64,000 bases of DNA, from assembly GCF_030813245.1 (NCBI RefSeq), contig NZ_JAUSUA010000003.1, positions 186,001 to 250,000 of the forward strand, written 5' to 3'. This document shows, piece after piece, positions 17,265 through 25,293 of this stretch (within the stretch, counting starts at the first letter, position 1; every line of letters starts with the position of its first letter). Below the pieces are notes generated by a model. It was not told where the DNA came from. It saw only the letters and a list, made by a program, of their open reading frames with translations, and made no database searches. The stretch is from Alkalicoccobacillus murimartini. Lineage in GTDB: Bacteria > Bacillota > Bacilli > Bacillales > Bacillaceae_D. The position numbers and the translations under genes were made by a program.

Positions 17265-17762
17265 ATGTTTCGAAAACGTACTTTTAGTCTGCTTCTACTT
17301 GTTGGCTTGATCATATTAGTTGAATTGAGTCATTCGAAGACTTCATTTGCATTAGATTGCGCAGAAACCTCAGCGGATGAATCGTATGAGCGTGCGAATG
17401 TGGTGTTTAGTGGAAACGTGACAAAAGTACAAGAATACACGTATACATTCGCAGTTGAAGATGTGTATAAAGGATCGGTAGAAGAGACTGTAGAGGTAAT
17501 GGGATCTGAATGGGATGGTGATTTTTTTAAATCACAGGAGAAGATGCTTGTCTATACCGATCGAATGCCCTTTGGCCAATACACAATGGAACTTTGTAGT
17601 CGAACGGGTTTCTTCAACGACCTGCAAGAGGATGTCCAAGGAATACCTCCAACAGAACCTACTCCTAAGGGCTTCCTCTCTACACCTATATTGGTAGGAA
17701 GCATCACGGGGTTAGTAGGCCTTTCTATATTGGTCATTAGAAGATGTCGAAATCGATCATGA
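17265..17762 (+). CDS. Secreted TIMP-like domain protein with C-terminal anchor
   Basis: I set the start at ATG 17265 because AGGGTGG lies 7-8 bases upstream; a frame from 17247 would read through that site. The 165-residue product has a signal peptide (about residues 1-30), then a CAE...DESYERANVVFSGNVT domain of the tissue-inhibitor-of-metalloproteinase-like (OB-fold) type found in many bacterial surface proteins, with two Cys that could bridge. A C-terminal membrane segment is followed by RRCRNRS. It resembles a type-I surface protein. Its partner is unknown; protease inhibition is only suggested by the fold. Confidence 0.65.
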   Translation: MFRKRTFSLLLLVGLIILVELSHSKTSFALDCAETSADESYERANVVFSGNVTKVQEYTYTFAVEDVYKGSVEETVEVMGSEWDGDFFKSQEKMLVYTDRMPFGQYTMELCSRTGFFNDLQEDVQGIPPTEPTPKGFLSTPILVGSITGLVGLSILVIRRCRNRS

Positions 17763-17834
17763 CCCTTGTGAGCGAACGTATATTCTCATATAATAAAGAG
17801 AGTGAAATCATTCTGTCTTTAAAAGGAGAATCGT

Positions 17835-18908
17835 ATGGAACCGTTAAAGAATATTTATAACGAAGCTTATGTCGATAGATTAACTTCTGATCTACAAACT
17901 ACTTTTCCTGATTTTGTGGCTGAAGATTTTAGAACATTAATCCTGCAGCCGGATTGGTCGTCTCTTGAATTGATGGAGAGAAAGCGTCGGATTACTGAGG
18001 CTTTATGCAAGACGTTACCTGACCCTTACACAAAAGCCCTTGAGATTCTTGTTCAAGTTGCCCCTCCTTATAATGGGTTGGGGGGCATCGTTTTCCCTGA
18101 TTTTGTTCAATGCTATGGGCTCGATTATTGGAACGAATCCATGGATGCTCTGGAAGTATTAACGCAGTATTCTACAGCTGAATTTGCGGTTCGTCCCTAT
18201 TTTATAAAGGACACTGAAAGTATGATCAAGCAATGTCTAGTGTGGGCAGATAGCTCCAATGAGCATGTGAGAAGGCTAGCTAGTGAGGGGAGTCGTCCGC
18301 GGTTACCATGGGGAATCTCTGTACCGAGTTTTAAGCAGGATCCAACACCACTTTTGCCTATTCTAGAAAAGCTAAAGCAGGACGAGTCTCTCTATGTACG
18401 CAGAAGTGTTGCGAATAGTTTAAATGATATCACGAAGACTCATCCGGACTTGTTTATTCAAATAGCGATGGATTGGTATGGGGGGAACGAAGACACCAAT
18501 TGGATTATCAAACATGCCAGTCGCAGCTTACTAAAAAAAGGAGACAAACAAATCCTTTCTCTTTTTGGTTATGAAAATAGTCAGAACTTACATATTAAAG
18601 AGTTCCAATTTGAAACAGCATCGATCAAAATCGGTGAGCGGGTTGATTTCTCATTTGATCTGTTCTCTGAAGTGGATACGAAGCTTCGAGTAGAATATGC
18701 CATTGATTATGTTAAGGCGAGAGGTCATCGGACGCGTAAAGTATTTAAGCTCTCAGAAACGTCAATTAAAGAAAAAGAAACAAAGCCCTACTCAAGAACC
18801 CATGCCTTTGAAGATCTATCGACACGTACACATCACCCTGGTTTGCATCAGTTAACGTTGATTGTAAATGGGGAAGAGAAGGTGTCGGTGGAGTTTGAGG
18901 TTGGGTAA
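17835..18908 (+). CDS. AlkC-type DNA alkylation repair glycosylase
   Basis: The 357-residue protein has a HEAT-like-repeat N-terminal domain (about residues 1-240) carrying the AlkC-family signature HVRRLASEGSRPRLPW (about 153-168). It also has SLYVRRSVANSLNDI and a C-terminal beta-rich domain (about 250-357) like the immunoglobulin-like domain seen in one AlkC class. Members remove 3-methyladenine and related alkylated bases. An AAAAGGAGAA ribosome-binding site precedes ATG. It stands alone, with no Ada or AlkA neighbour. Confidence 0.82.
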   Translation: MEPLKNIYNEAYVDRLTSDLQTTFPDFVAEDFRTLILQPDWSSLELMERKRRITEALCKTLPDPYTKALEILVQVAPPYNGLGGIVFPDFVQCYGLDYWNESMDALEVLTQYSTAEFAVRPYFIKDTESMIKQCLVWADSSNEHVRRLASEGSRPRLPWGISVPSFKQDPTPLLPILEKLKQDESLYVRRSVANSLNDITKTHPDLFIQIAMDWYGGNEDTNWIIKHASRSLLKKGDKQILSLFGYENSQNLHIKEFQFETASIKIGERVDFSFDLFSEVDTKLRVEYAIDYVKARGHRTRKVFKLSETSIKEKETKPYSRTHAFEDLSTRTHHPGLHQLTLIVNGEEKVSVEFEVG

Positions 18909-18958
18909 ATAGAAGAAAGATCGAACTGCCTTATCTCTCCTTAGATCTTTTCAACCTT

Positions 18959-19159
18959 TTAATCTAAATCCCTTTCAATAAGAGATACAGAAATGGTTAG
19001 TGCGTCTATACGCCTTTTAGCTAAGGTGATCTGGGATTTATATCTATGTGGATTTTCTTTAGATTCAAGAGTTTTTACTGTTTCTTTAAGCTTGTGTAAA
19101 ATGGAATCAATTTGCCGTTTGGCTTCAACTAATTCAGATTGTTTATAGTCCATGTACAT
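18959..19159 (-). CDS. Small coiled-coil protein
   Basis: The 66-residue frame starts at an ATG 4-5 bases after AAGGAGGAAG. The product is strongly helical and charged with heptad-like Leu/Ile spacing (SELVEAKRQIDSILHKLKET), so it is a probable two-helix coiled coil, with no signal or membrane segment. No family was recognised. It is convergent with the AlkC gene and divergent from the leader of the macrolide phosphotransferase. Confidence 0.6.
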   Translation of the reverse strand: MYMDYKQSELVEAKRQIDSILHKLKETVKTLESKENPHRYKSQITLAKRRIDALTISVSLIERDLD

Positions 19160-19208
19160 TCTTCCTCCTTATCAAATTAGAGCAATTAATCTTTCGGTCA
19201 ATCAACCA

Positions 19209-19237
19209 TTGTTATATACACAGAATTAAGGTATAGT
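19209..19237 (+). promoter_or_regulatory. SigA-type promoter of the mph leader
   Basis: TTGTTA (19209-19214) and TATAGT (19232-19237) are separated by 17 bp. Transcription would begin near 19244, placing the leader peptide and attenuator in the 5' leader. Confidence 0.6.
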
Positions 19238-19270
19238 ATCTTAAAGTTAATTGAAGGAGGGTTGTTAAAA

Positions 19271-19318
19271 ATGATGCTTTCAGGTAGATTACGCCAACAA
19301 ACGTTGAACAATAAGTAA
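19271..19318 (+). CDS. Regulatory leader peptide, ErmDL-like (15 aa)
   Basis: A 15-codon frame, MMLSGRLRQQTLNNK, follows a strong GGAGGG site by 9 bases. It has the Arg-Leu-Arg (+x+) motif at residues 6-8, exactly where the macrolide-arrest leader ErmDL (as I recall it, MTHSMRLRFPTLNQ) has its own, and both have Ser4 and Thr-Leu-Asn at 11-13. In ErmDL, erythromycin or a ketolide stalls the ribosome at this motif and induces the downstream gene. Here the downstream gene is a macrolide phosphotransferase. I infer drug-dependent stalling that controls the attenuator that follows. Confidence 0.8.
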   Translation: MMLSGRLRQQTLNNK

Positions 19319-19335
19319 TTTAATATGTTCAAAGG

Positions 19336-19449
19336 CTCTGTTTTAATAAAGCAGAGTAAACGGGAGTAGTCTGCACATTTTTAATAATCTTCAGCGGGAA
19401 AAGTATATACTTTTTATGTGAAGAAAGGCAGATAAATCTGTCTTTTTTT
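19336..19449 (+). promoter_or_regulatory. Attenuator with terminator in the mph leader
   Basis: A first hairpin pairs CTCTG (19336-19340) with CAGAG (19352-19356). A second possible stem pairs GCAGA (19351-19355) with TCTGC (19369-19373). The terminator AGGCAGAT/ATCTGTCT with seven Ts is at 19426-19449. TCTGC at 19369 can instead pair with GCAGA in the 5' arm of the terminator, giving an anti-terminator. The layout fits transcription attenuation governed by the leader peptide. Confidence 0.6.
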
Positions 19450-19533
19450 CGTATGTTCTTTTCATACAATGGGAGACGTCTGTTTGTAGTATTCTCGTTT
19501 ACTCTTAACCACAAACATATGGAGGAACTAGAT

Positions 19534-20430
19534 ATGAAAACATCAGAAATTAAACAATTAACCAATCGCAATGGATTAGATATCTTAGAAGAAACAATGA
19601 GGATAAATGAGTCTGGCGTTGACTTTAGAGTAGTGCACGCCACGGACCAAAAAGGTGATAAATGGATTCTTAGATTGCCTCGCAGGCCGCAGTCTATGAG
19701 ACATAGCCTACAAGAGAAAAGAGCGTTAGACCTTCTCAATAAACATGCAGACTTCCACGTTCCGAATTGGTCTGTTTTCTCAAAAGACATCATTGCCTAT
19801 AAGCAGTTACAGGGTATTCCAGTAGCGACGATTGACATTGAAAAACAAAACTATGTTTGGAGCTTCGATCAAACGAAAGTACCTTCTTCATATTATGACT
19901 CATTAGGAAAGTCACTAGCAAATTTACACTCGTTACCTCAAGAAGAATTCAAAAAGATTGGAGTTGAAGTTCTTGATGCTAGTGAGTTAAGGACTTCTAT
20001 GAAGGAACGAATGAAACGCGTGAAAGAAACATACCATGTGAACGAGAATCTATGGAATCGCTGGCAAGCCTGGCTAGCAGAGGATTCTATTTGGCCATCT
20101 TTTGTAGGTGTAAAACATGGAGACTTACATCCGGGACATATTCTTATGAATAAGAACAATCATGTTACGGGGTTTATTGATTGGACAGAAGTCGGGGTCG
20201 CAGATGTGTCTGTAGATTTCATGTCGCATCTTCTCCTATTTGGAAAAGACGGACTTATGAAGTTAATAGATGCCTATGACAATGCCGGAGGAAGAACATG
20301 GACGAGAATGGAAGATCATATTGCTGAACGTTTAACAACAAGTGGTATTACCGTTGCTGAATTTGCTAAAGTATCAGGTATGGAAGATATGCAAAACGCA
20401 GCTGTACACATGCTGGAAAGTGATAGCTAA
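19534..20430 (+). CDS. mph: Macrolide 2'-phosphotransferase
   Basis: I choose ATG 19534, 8 bases after GGAGG; a frame from 19453 would start inside the attenuator. The 298-residue length and sequence fit the Mph kinases, which use GTP to phosphorylate the 2'-OH of the macrolide desosamine. The APH-fold catalytic loop VKHGDLHPGHILMN and the metal-binding FIDWTEVGVADVSVDF are both intact. The substrate loop LRLPRRP fits Mph more than aminoglycoside kinases. A leader peptide and terminator upstream suggest macrolide induction. Which macrolides are accepted cannot be told. Confidence 0.87.
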   Translation: MKTSEIKQLTNRNGLDILEETMRINESGVDFRVVHATDQKGDKWILRLPRRPQSMRHSLQEKRALDLLNKHADFHVPNWSVFSKDIIAYKQLQGIPVATIDIEKQNYVWSFDQTKVPSSYYDSLGKSLANLHSLPQEEFKKIGVEVLDASELRTSMKERMKRVKETYHVNENLWNRWQAWLAEDSIWPSFVGVKHGDLHPGHILMNKNNHVTGFIDWTEVGVADVSVDFMSHLLLFGKDGLMKLIDAYDNAGGRTWTRMEDHIAERLTTSGITVAEFAKVSGMEDMQNAAVHMLESDS

Positions 20431-20483
20431 GTAACATGACTAGTTAGATTAGTAGGATTAGTAGAGAAGCCATGCAAACTTAA

Positions 20484-20520
20484 AAACCCCCAGTAAGACT
20501 CCATGTCTCACTGGGGGTTT
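20484..20520. terminator. Bidirectional terminator between mph and bpr
   Basis: The strong stem AAACCCCCAGT/ACTGGGGGTTT, extended by GAC/GTC, separates two convergent genes. On the minus strand the hairpin ends bpr after the 9-bp repeat tract. Confidence 0.85.
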
Positions 20521-20562
20521 CTCTTATTTCTCTTATTTCTCTTATTTCTCTTATTTCTCTTA
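20518..20562. repeat. 9-bp tandem repeat over the bpr stop codon
   Basis: Five perfect copies of TTTCTCTTA (minus strand TAAGAGAAA) start at 20518. The last copy supplies the bpr stop codon. Because 9 is a multiple of 3, each unit puts another TAA in the same frame. Such perfect repeats are prone to slippage. Confidence 0.9.
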
Positions 20563-23500
20563 CTCTTCTACATTCACATTCAACTTCGCCGGAGCGACTT
20601 CACGTGTTTCATTGCCATAGTCGTCTCGGACAATGACTTCGATCTGGGCACCTTCTACTTCTACATTAGAGGTAGCGGTCCAGTAGCCAACATATACGCC
20701 ATCGCTTTCTTCACGAATTGGCAGCTCCGTTGCATTGGAGGTAGTGTTGGTTAGTGGCATGCGGATGATGAAAGTGGCATCCAGGTCTTCCTCACTAGTG
20801 AATTCAATTTTAACGGATTCACCAGATTTGAGGTCTTTGTCCTCATCTGGTTTAAGATTCTCGATGACTGGTTTATCAAACTTCACATCGATGGTGATAT
20901 GCTCGGAAGTTTCGTTTCCTGCCTTATCTGTTGCAATGACTTCAATGTCATTGCTTCCGTTATCAAGTAAGATACGCTTGCTGAAGGTTCCATCATCCTT
21001 CAGATCTGCGCCTTGACCATTAACGGTCACTGTATCTAAGTGGTCATCAGTCGCGGTTCCTTTGACGGTCACAGTTTCGCGGTTCGACTTTGACCCATCG
21101 ACAGGTTCAGTGATCTCTAGCTCGACGCTAGTCTGATCAAGAATGATGGTGACGGGTTCAGATGAATCGCTCTCTCCTGAATCCGTAACGGCAGTGGCCG
21201 TTAACTCGTTATTCCCTTCAGAAAGCTCAATGTCTGTGGTGAAACCGCCTGCTTCATCGGTCGTTGTTGATCCTGCTTCTTCACCGTTATTGTAAATCGT
21301 GATGTCTGTTGCTGCTGAAGAAGTACCTTCGACTGTAGCAATCTCGTCACTTGTGAAAGAACCATCCTCAGGGGAAGTAATGGTTGGTGCACTTAATTCA
21401 TAATTTACTTTTGCGCGAATCATATAGTTTCCTTCAATCGCAGGTGTTTGTGACCAACTTCCACCTACAAACTCCCAGCTTCTCTCAGCTAGTGGTCCAT
21501 CTTCATCTGTGGCTAAGCCAGGTGCATTCGGGTTGGCGACAGATTGAATGTAGACTAAATAGAAGTCTCCTTCTACTAAAATTCCTTCACCTGAAAGGTC
21601 GACTTCTGTCCAGCTTCCATCACGCTCTGCTGTAGCATCAATAGGACCTGCAATTTGGTTTCCAGGTGCCCCATTTGATCCACTTGCGTCATAGACAGCT
21701 ACCTTAAAGGCTGTTCCACCAGGTACCGGCCATTCTTCATCCCAGAATCGGAATAGACCTCCTGTAACGAGTGCACGATCTTCGCCTTCAGCCAGTGACA
21801 TTCTGACTGCCCAGCCATTGCCAGCTTCAAAGAAGACACGCGCATTTTCAGCTGTTCCGTCGTCATACCCAATTTCTCCTTCGTACCCGATAAAAGGTTC
21901 TAATGATACATCGTGTGAAACTGTATCATTTCCTTCAATTGTTACTTCTATCGTTTGGCTGTAGTAACCAGGAGCAGTGAACTGTAATGTGTAGCTTCCT
22001 TCATACGCTGATAGTTCATATTCACCTTGTTCGTTTGATTGAACAGGAGCGATATGACCATCCTCAAGCAATGTGATTGTTGCTCCGGCAATTGGTTCTC
22101 CCGTTGCATCATTACTGACGACACCATTTACAGTGCCTTCCGCAATCTCTGTTAAAGTGAAATGAGCTGTCGTTGTCGCATCAGCTTCAACAGTTATGGT
22201 CTGTTCTTCTGATTGGAATCCATAAGCATCAGCACGTAGCGTGAAATCACCAGGCGCATGTTTTAGCTGGTAGCTTCCGTCAGCCGGATTCGTTTGAACA
22301 GAGCGTCCGCTTTCCAAAACATTTACTGTAGCTTGTACAGGCAGCGCTGCAAGTTCAATGGCTGGGTCATTCTTAGATACGGCTGGTTTTTTGACACTAG
22401 ACTGTGCCGGTTGAATCTTAGATGGATCTACTTCTTCTTTTGCCATGTTGTGGTTAAAGTACGTATGGTTTGGAGGCTCAACTCCAGGTGTGAACGAAGG
22501 AGAAGTGGATTCATCACTCAATGTGACCTGATCCAGGAACCATCCTTCATTTGTAATAGAGAAATCAGATGTAACATTAAATCCTAGATAGATGCGTTGT
22601 TCAGCATAATCTGAAAGATCAATTTCTGTTTCAATCCAGTCAGCTGTTGCACCATTAAAGCGTTCAAGTGCTTCCCATTGTTGTCCGTCTGTTGAGATGA
22701 AGACATGGGCAAAGTCGTAGTTGTTCTCTAGTTCATGCCAATGTGTGAATTGTAAATAAGCGGCTCCATCTTCTAAATCGATTGGAGGCATCACAAGAGT
22801 CATGTTTGCATTATTCGGGTGATCGCCTGCTAGGTTTGTAGCATAGACATGATCGCCAGTCAGAGCCTCACCAGGTCCTGATTGTGGTTCGCCCCATTCC
22901 CAAACATCATTAGATCCGAATGAATACCAACCATGTGGTTTAGTGGCAAAGTCTTCTTCATAGCCTACACCAATAGCAGCTAAAATCGAGATTTCATAAG
23001 TGTCTGATTCAGTGACATTGTCCCCGAAATCAGTGATCGTCCATTTGTATTCAATGGATTCTCCTTCAACTACTTCGCTAGGGATAGTCGCAGCGTATGA
23101 ACCAGATAAATGGTTTCCATCTACAAGGCTCGCCTCAACGGATGTCCAATCATCTGTTGTGCGGAAGCTTAACTCAACCCCCGTTACGCCAATATCATCC
23201 GTTGCCGTAATAGCTAGAGGAATGTCCACTCCAGCATACCCTTCTGTAACTGGCTCATGCTCATAAGCGGGAGGTTCTGTGTCTTCGCCATCTTTTGTGA
23301 CACTTCCTGCTACTGTACCAATTCCATTTAGAACAGATGCTACAGCATCATAAGCATTAACCAAACCATGACCAAACCCATGGTTCGGGGTTTCTGGATA
23401 CTCATCGTCTGTTAACGGAATCGCAGTAGAGGTGAGGACCTCTTCTAGATCATCTACCGTTAGAGAGGCATTAGCCTGTAAAAGTAAGGCAGCCACCGCA

Positions 23501-24855
23501 GCGACGTGTGGACCTGCCATGGAGGTCCCGTTCCATCCACCTTCATATCCACTGCCTGGAACGGTTGAACGAATGTTCACGCCCGGTGCTGCAATTTCTG
23601 GTTTAATCTCTTCGTATGGAGAAGGACCTCTAAGGGAGAATCCAGCTAAGTTATCATTGATATCCGTTGCACCTGTTGCAAAGGATTCTGGATAGTTTGC
23701 TGGGTTTGCAACAGATCCAGGTCCACCTGGATTAAAGAAATTCGTATTACCAGCCGAAAATTCTGGAAAGATATTTGCTGCTCTCCAGTTTTGGACCATA
23801 GGGCGATACCATTCATCTATGCCCGGTCCGCCACCCCAAGAGTTATTCACAATATCAGGTGCTTTTTCTGGCTGTGGATTGCCGTCTGCATCAGTTGGAG
23901 CAATAATCCACTCCCCGGCAGCAAGCAAGTCAGCATCTGTACCGCCGATATCAGTGAATGCTTTTACCCCAATCCACTTGGCTCCAGGTGCTACACCGAC
24001 TGCGTTTGATCCATCTGGTTCAACCCCAACCATTGTTCCAGTGACATGTGTACCGTGACCATCATCGTCATAAGGCACATTCTCCCCTGCGGTAGCATCA
24101 AACCAGTTGAAATCGTGGGTAGGACTTTCTGGGTTAGCTGGATCATACCCGCGATATTGTTCGACTAGACCCGGATGATCCCACTGAACACCTGTATCAA
24201 TAGATGCAACAACAATTCCGCTTCCATCAATACCTTGTTCCCACACTGCTGGTGCTCCAATGTGACCAATATTCCACTCGATATCAGAATCAGCTGCTGC
24301 TTCAGGTGTTTCTGATGATGTTTGTTCTGTTGGATTCAGCTGCCTAACCTCGTTCGGAAGTACTTTCTCTACTTCAGATCGAGTGGCTAGTTTCTCCATA
24401 ACTTCTTTTGTTCCAGTTACAGCCATACCATTTACAATAAAAAAGGATTCGAAGTCTTTAACCCTATCTTCCTCGAGCTCCTTCTCTAGAAAAGCAGTAA
24501 CCTCCTTTTGTGTATCAATACTTGTCGCACGTAAGCTTGAAACAATAGCCGACCGCTCAAGTAATTTCATTTGCGAGGCTGAAGCATTTTGCGCCTGCTG
24601 AGTTCCAGCCACACTCGCTGCTACCTCGGCAGTATCTACTTGTTCTTTAAATTTTAATAGAAACGTAACGTATTCCTCTTTTTCAAATTCTTCATAGAGG
24701 CGATCACTAATCTTCTCGGAGCTTGTCTGCGCAGAATCAAAAACAGACGTACTAGCCGATTGTGCTAACGTCTGGTGAGGTAGTAATAAAGTGAAAATGA
24801 ACAGCATCGTTAATGAAATTGAAACAAATTGTCTAATTCTCATTTTATTTGGCAT
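20560..24855 (-). CDS. bpr: Bacillopeptidase F-type subtilase
   Basis: I choose ATG 24855, 8 bases after AAGGGG. The 1431-residue product matches the size of B. subtilis Bpr. Order: signal peptide (about 1-33), I9 propeptide (about 50-180), and S8 protease (about 200-515) with Asp in ASIDTGV, His in DGHGTHVTG, Asn in NNSWGG and Ser in NGTSMAGPH. Next come an Ig-like domain (about 530-635), an immune-inhibitor/MAM-like domain (about 640-795), two carboxypeptidase-regulatory-like repeats (about 845-1000), a beta-rich domain, and several Ig-like domains to the end. There is no LPXTG motif, so it is secreted. A structured leader may lie upstream. Confidence 0.92.
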   Translation of the reverse strand: MPNKMRIRQFVSISLTMLFIFTLLLPHQTLAQSASTSVFDSAQTSSEKISDRLYEEFEKEEYVTFLLKFKEQVDTAEVAASVAGTQQAQNASASQMKLLERSAIVSSLRATSIDTQKEVTAFLEKELEEDRVKDFESFFIVNGMAVTGTKEVMEKLATRSEVEKVLPNEVRQLNPTEQTSSETPEAAADSDIEWNIGHIGAPAVWEQGIDGSGIVVASIDTGVQWDHPGLVEQYRGYDPANPESPTHDFNWFDATAGENVPYDDDGHGTHVTGTMVGVEPDGSNAVGVAPGAKWIGVKAFTDIGGTDADLLAAGEWIIAPTDADGNPQPEKAPDIVNNSWGGGPGIDEWYRPMVQNWRAANIFPEFSAGNTNFFNPGGPGSVANPANYPESFATGATDINDNLAGFSLRGPSPYEEIKPEIAAPGVNIRSTVPGSGYEGGWNGTSMAGPHVAAVAALLLQANASLTVDDLEEVLTSTAIPLTDDEYPETPNHGFGHGLVNAYDAVASVLNGIGTVAGSVTKDGEDTEPPAYEHEPVTEGYAGVDIPLAITATDDIGVTGVELSFRTTDDWTSVEASLVDGNHLSGSYAATIPSEVVEGESIEYKWTITDFGDNVTESDTYEISILAAIGVGYEEDFATKPHGWYSFGSNDVWEWGEPQSGPGEALTGDHVYATNLAGDHPNNANMTLVMPPIDLEDGAAYLQFTHWHELENNYDFAHVFISTDGQQWEALERFNGATADWIETEIDLSDYAEQRIYLGFNVTSDFSITNEGWFLDQVTLSDESTSPSFTPGVEPPNHTYFNHNMAKEEVDPSKIQPAQSSVKKPAVSKNDPAIELAALPVQATVNVLESGRSVQTNPADGSYQLKHAPGDFTLRADAYGFQSEEQTITVEADATTTAHFTLTEIAEGTVNGVVSNDATGEPIAGATITLLEDGHIAPVQSNEQGEYELSAYEGSYTLQFTAPGYYSQTIEVTIEGNDTVSHDVSLEPFIGYEGEIGYDDGTAENARVFFEAGNGWAVRMSLAEGEDRALVTGGLFRFWDEEWPVPGGTAFKVAVYDASGSNGAPGNQIAGPIDATAERDGSWTEVDLSGEGILVEGDFYLVYIQSVANPNAPGLATDEDGPLAERSWEFVGGSWSQTPAIEGNYMIRAKVNYELSAPTITSPEDGSFTSDEIATVEGTSSAATDITIYNNGEEAGSTTTDEAGGFTTDIELSEGNNELTATAVTDSGESDSSEPVTIILDQTSVELEITEPVDGSKSNRETVTVKGTATDDHLDTVTVNGQGADLKDDGTFSKRILLDNGSNDIEVIATDKAGNETSEHITIDVKFDKPVIENLKPDEDKDLKSGESVKIEFTSEEDLDATFIIRMPLTNTTSNATELPIREESDGVYVGYWTATSNVEVEGAQIEVIVRDDYGNETREVAPAKLNVNVEE

Positions 24856-25003
24856 GCATTTTCCCCTTTCAGTCATTTTTTTCTTGCTTAATCGTCACCT
24901 CTTCCTACTAATTTTCTTTTTTATGTAAATCTCGTTGATAGTAAGTATCATAGCTAATATATATGTAGAAAACAGCACTATTTTGAAAATTAAGAATAAA
25001 GTA

Positions 25004-25067
25004 ATATTGAATTAGGCAGGTAGCCGTAAGTCCCATTAAATAAGGATTTACCGGATTGATTCAATAT
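25004..25067 (-). ncRNA. Candidate structured leader upstream of bpr
   Basis: ATATTGAAT and ATTCAATAT close a 64-nt element. Inside it CCGTAAGTCC pairs with GGATTTACCGG (one bulge, one G-U), leaving a conserved-looking GGCAGGTAG single-stranded side on the plus-strand reading. It lies about 150 bp upstream of bpr and would be in its leader if transcription starts beyond it. No known riboswitch class was matched. The remainder of 24856-25257 shows AT-rich promoter-like sequence and nothing else recognisable. Confidence 0.35.
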
Positions 25068-25257
25068 AGAAATAACACTTAAACACTAGACTGGACTGGT
25101 TTAGAAGGAAGAATGGACGTAGAAGAATAACAGTTAATAAACGATGAAAATAAAAATTTGAAGGGGAAATGGGAGGTGAAATAGATTGATGCGTAACCTG
25201 AGGCTATAGACTTATGTTACTGGGCAGTCAAAGTTAGTTCCGGACGATTGAACGATC

Positions 25258-25291
25258 AAAAAAAGTACAGGAGCTTGAACTCCTGTACTTT
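25258..25291 (-). terminator. Terminator of the peptidase/AbgT operon
   Basis: The 11-bp perfect stem AAGTACAGGAG/CTCCTGTACTT is followed on the minus strand by seven Ts, two bases beyond the M20 peptidase stop. Confidence 0.9.
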
Positions 25292-25293
25292 CC

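Noticed and set aside
19453-19533. Longer N-terminus for the macrolide phosphotransferase
   Set aside because: It would begin within the attenuator, has no ribosome-binding site and would add 27 residues not expected in the family.
25004-25067. c-di-GMP-I riboswitch
   Set aside because: Only GGTAGCCG and TTACCGG pieces match; the aptamer core is missing, so it was kept only as an unassigned structure.
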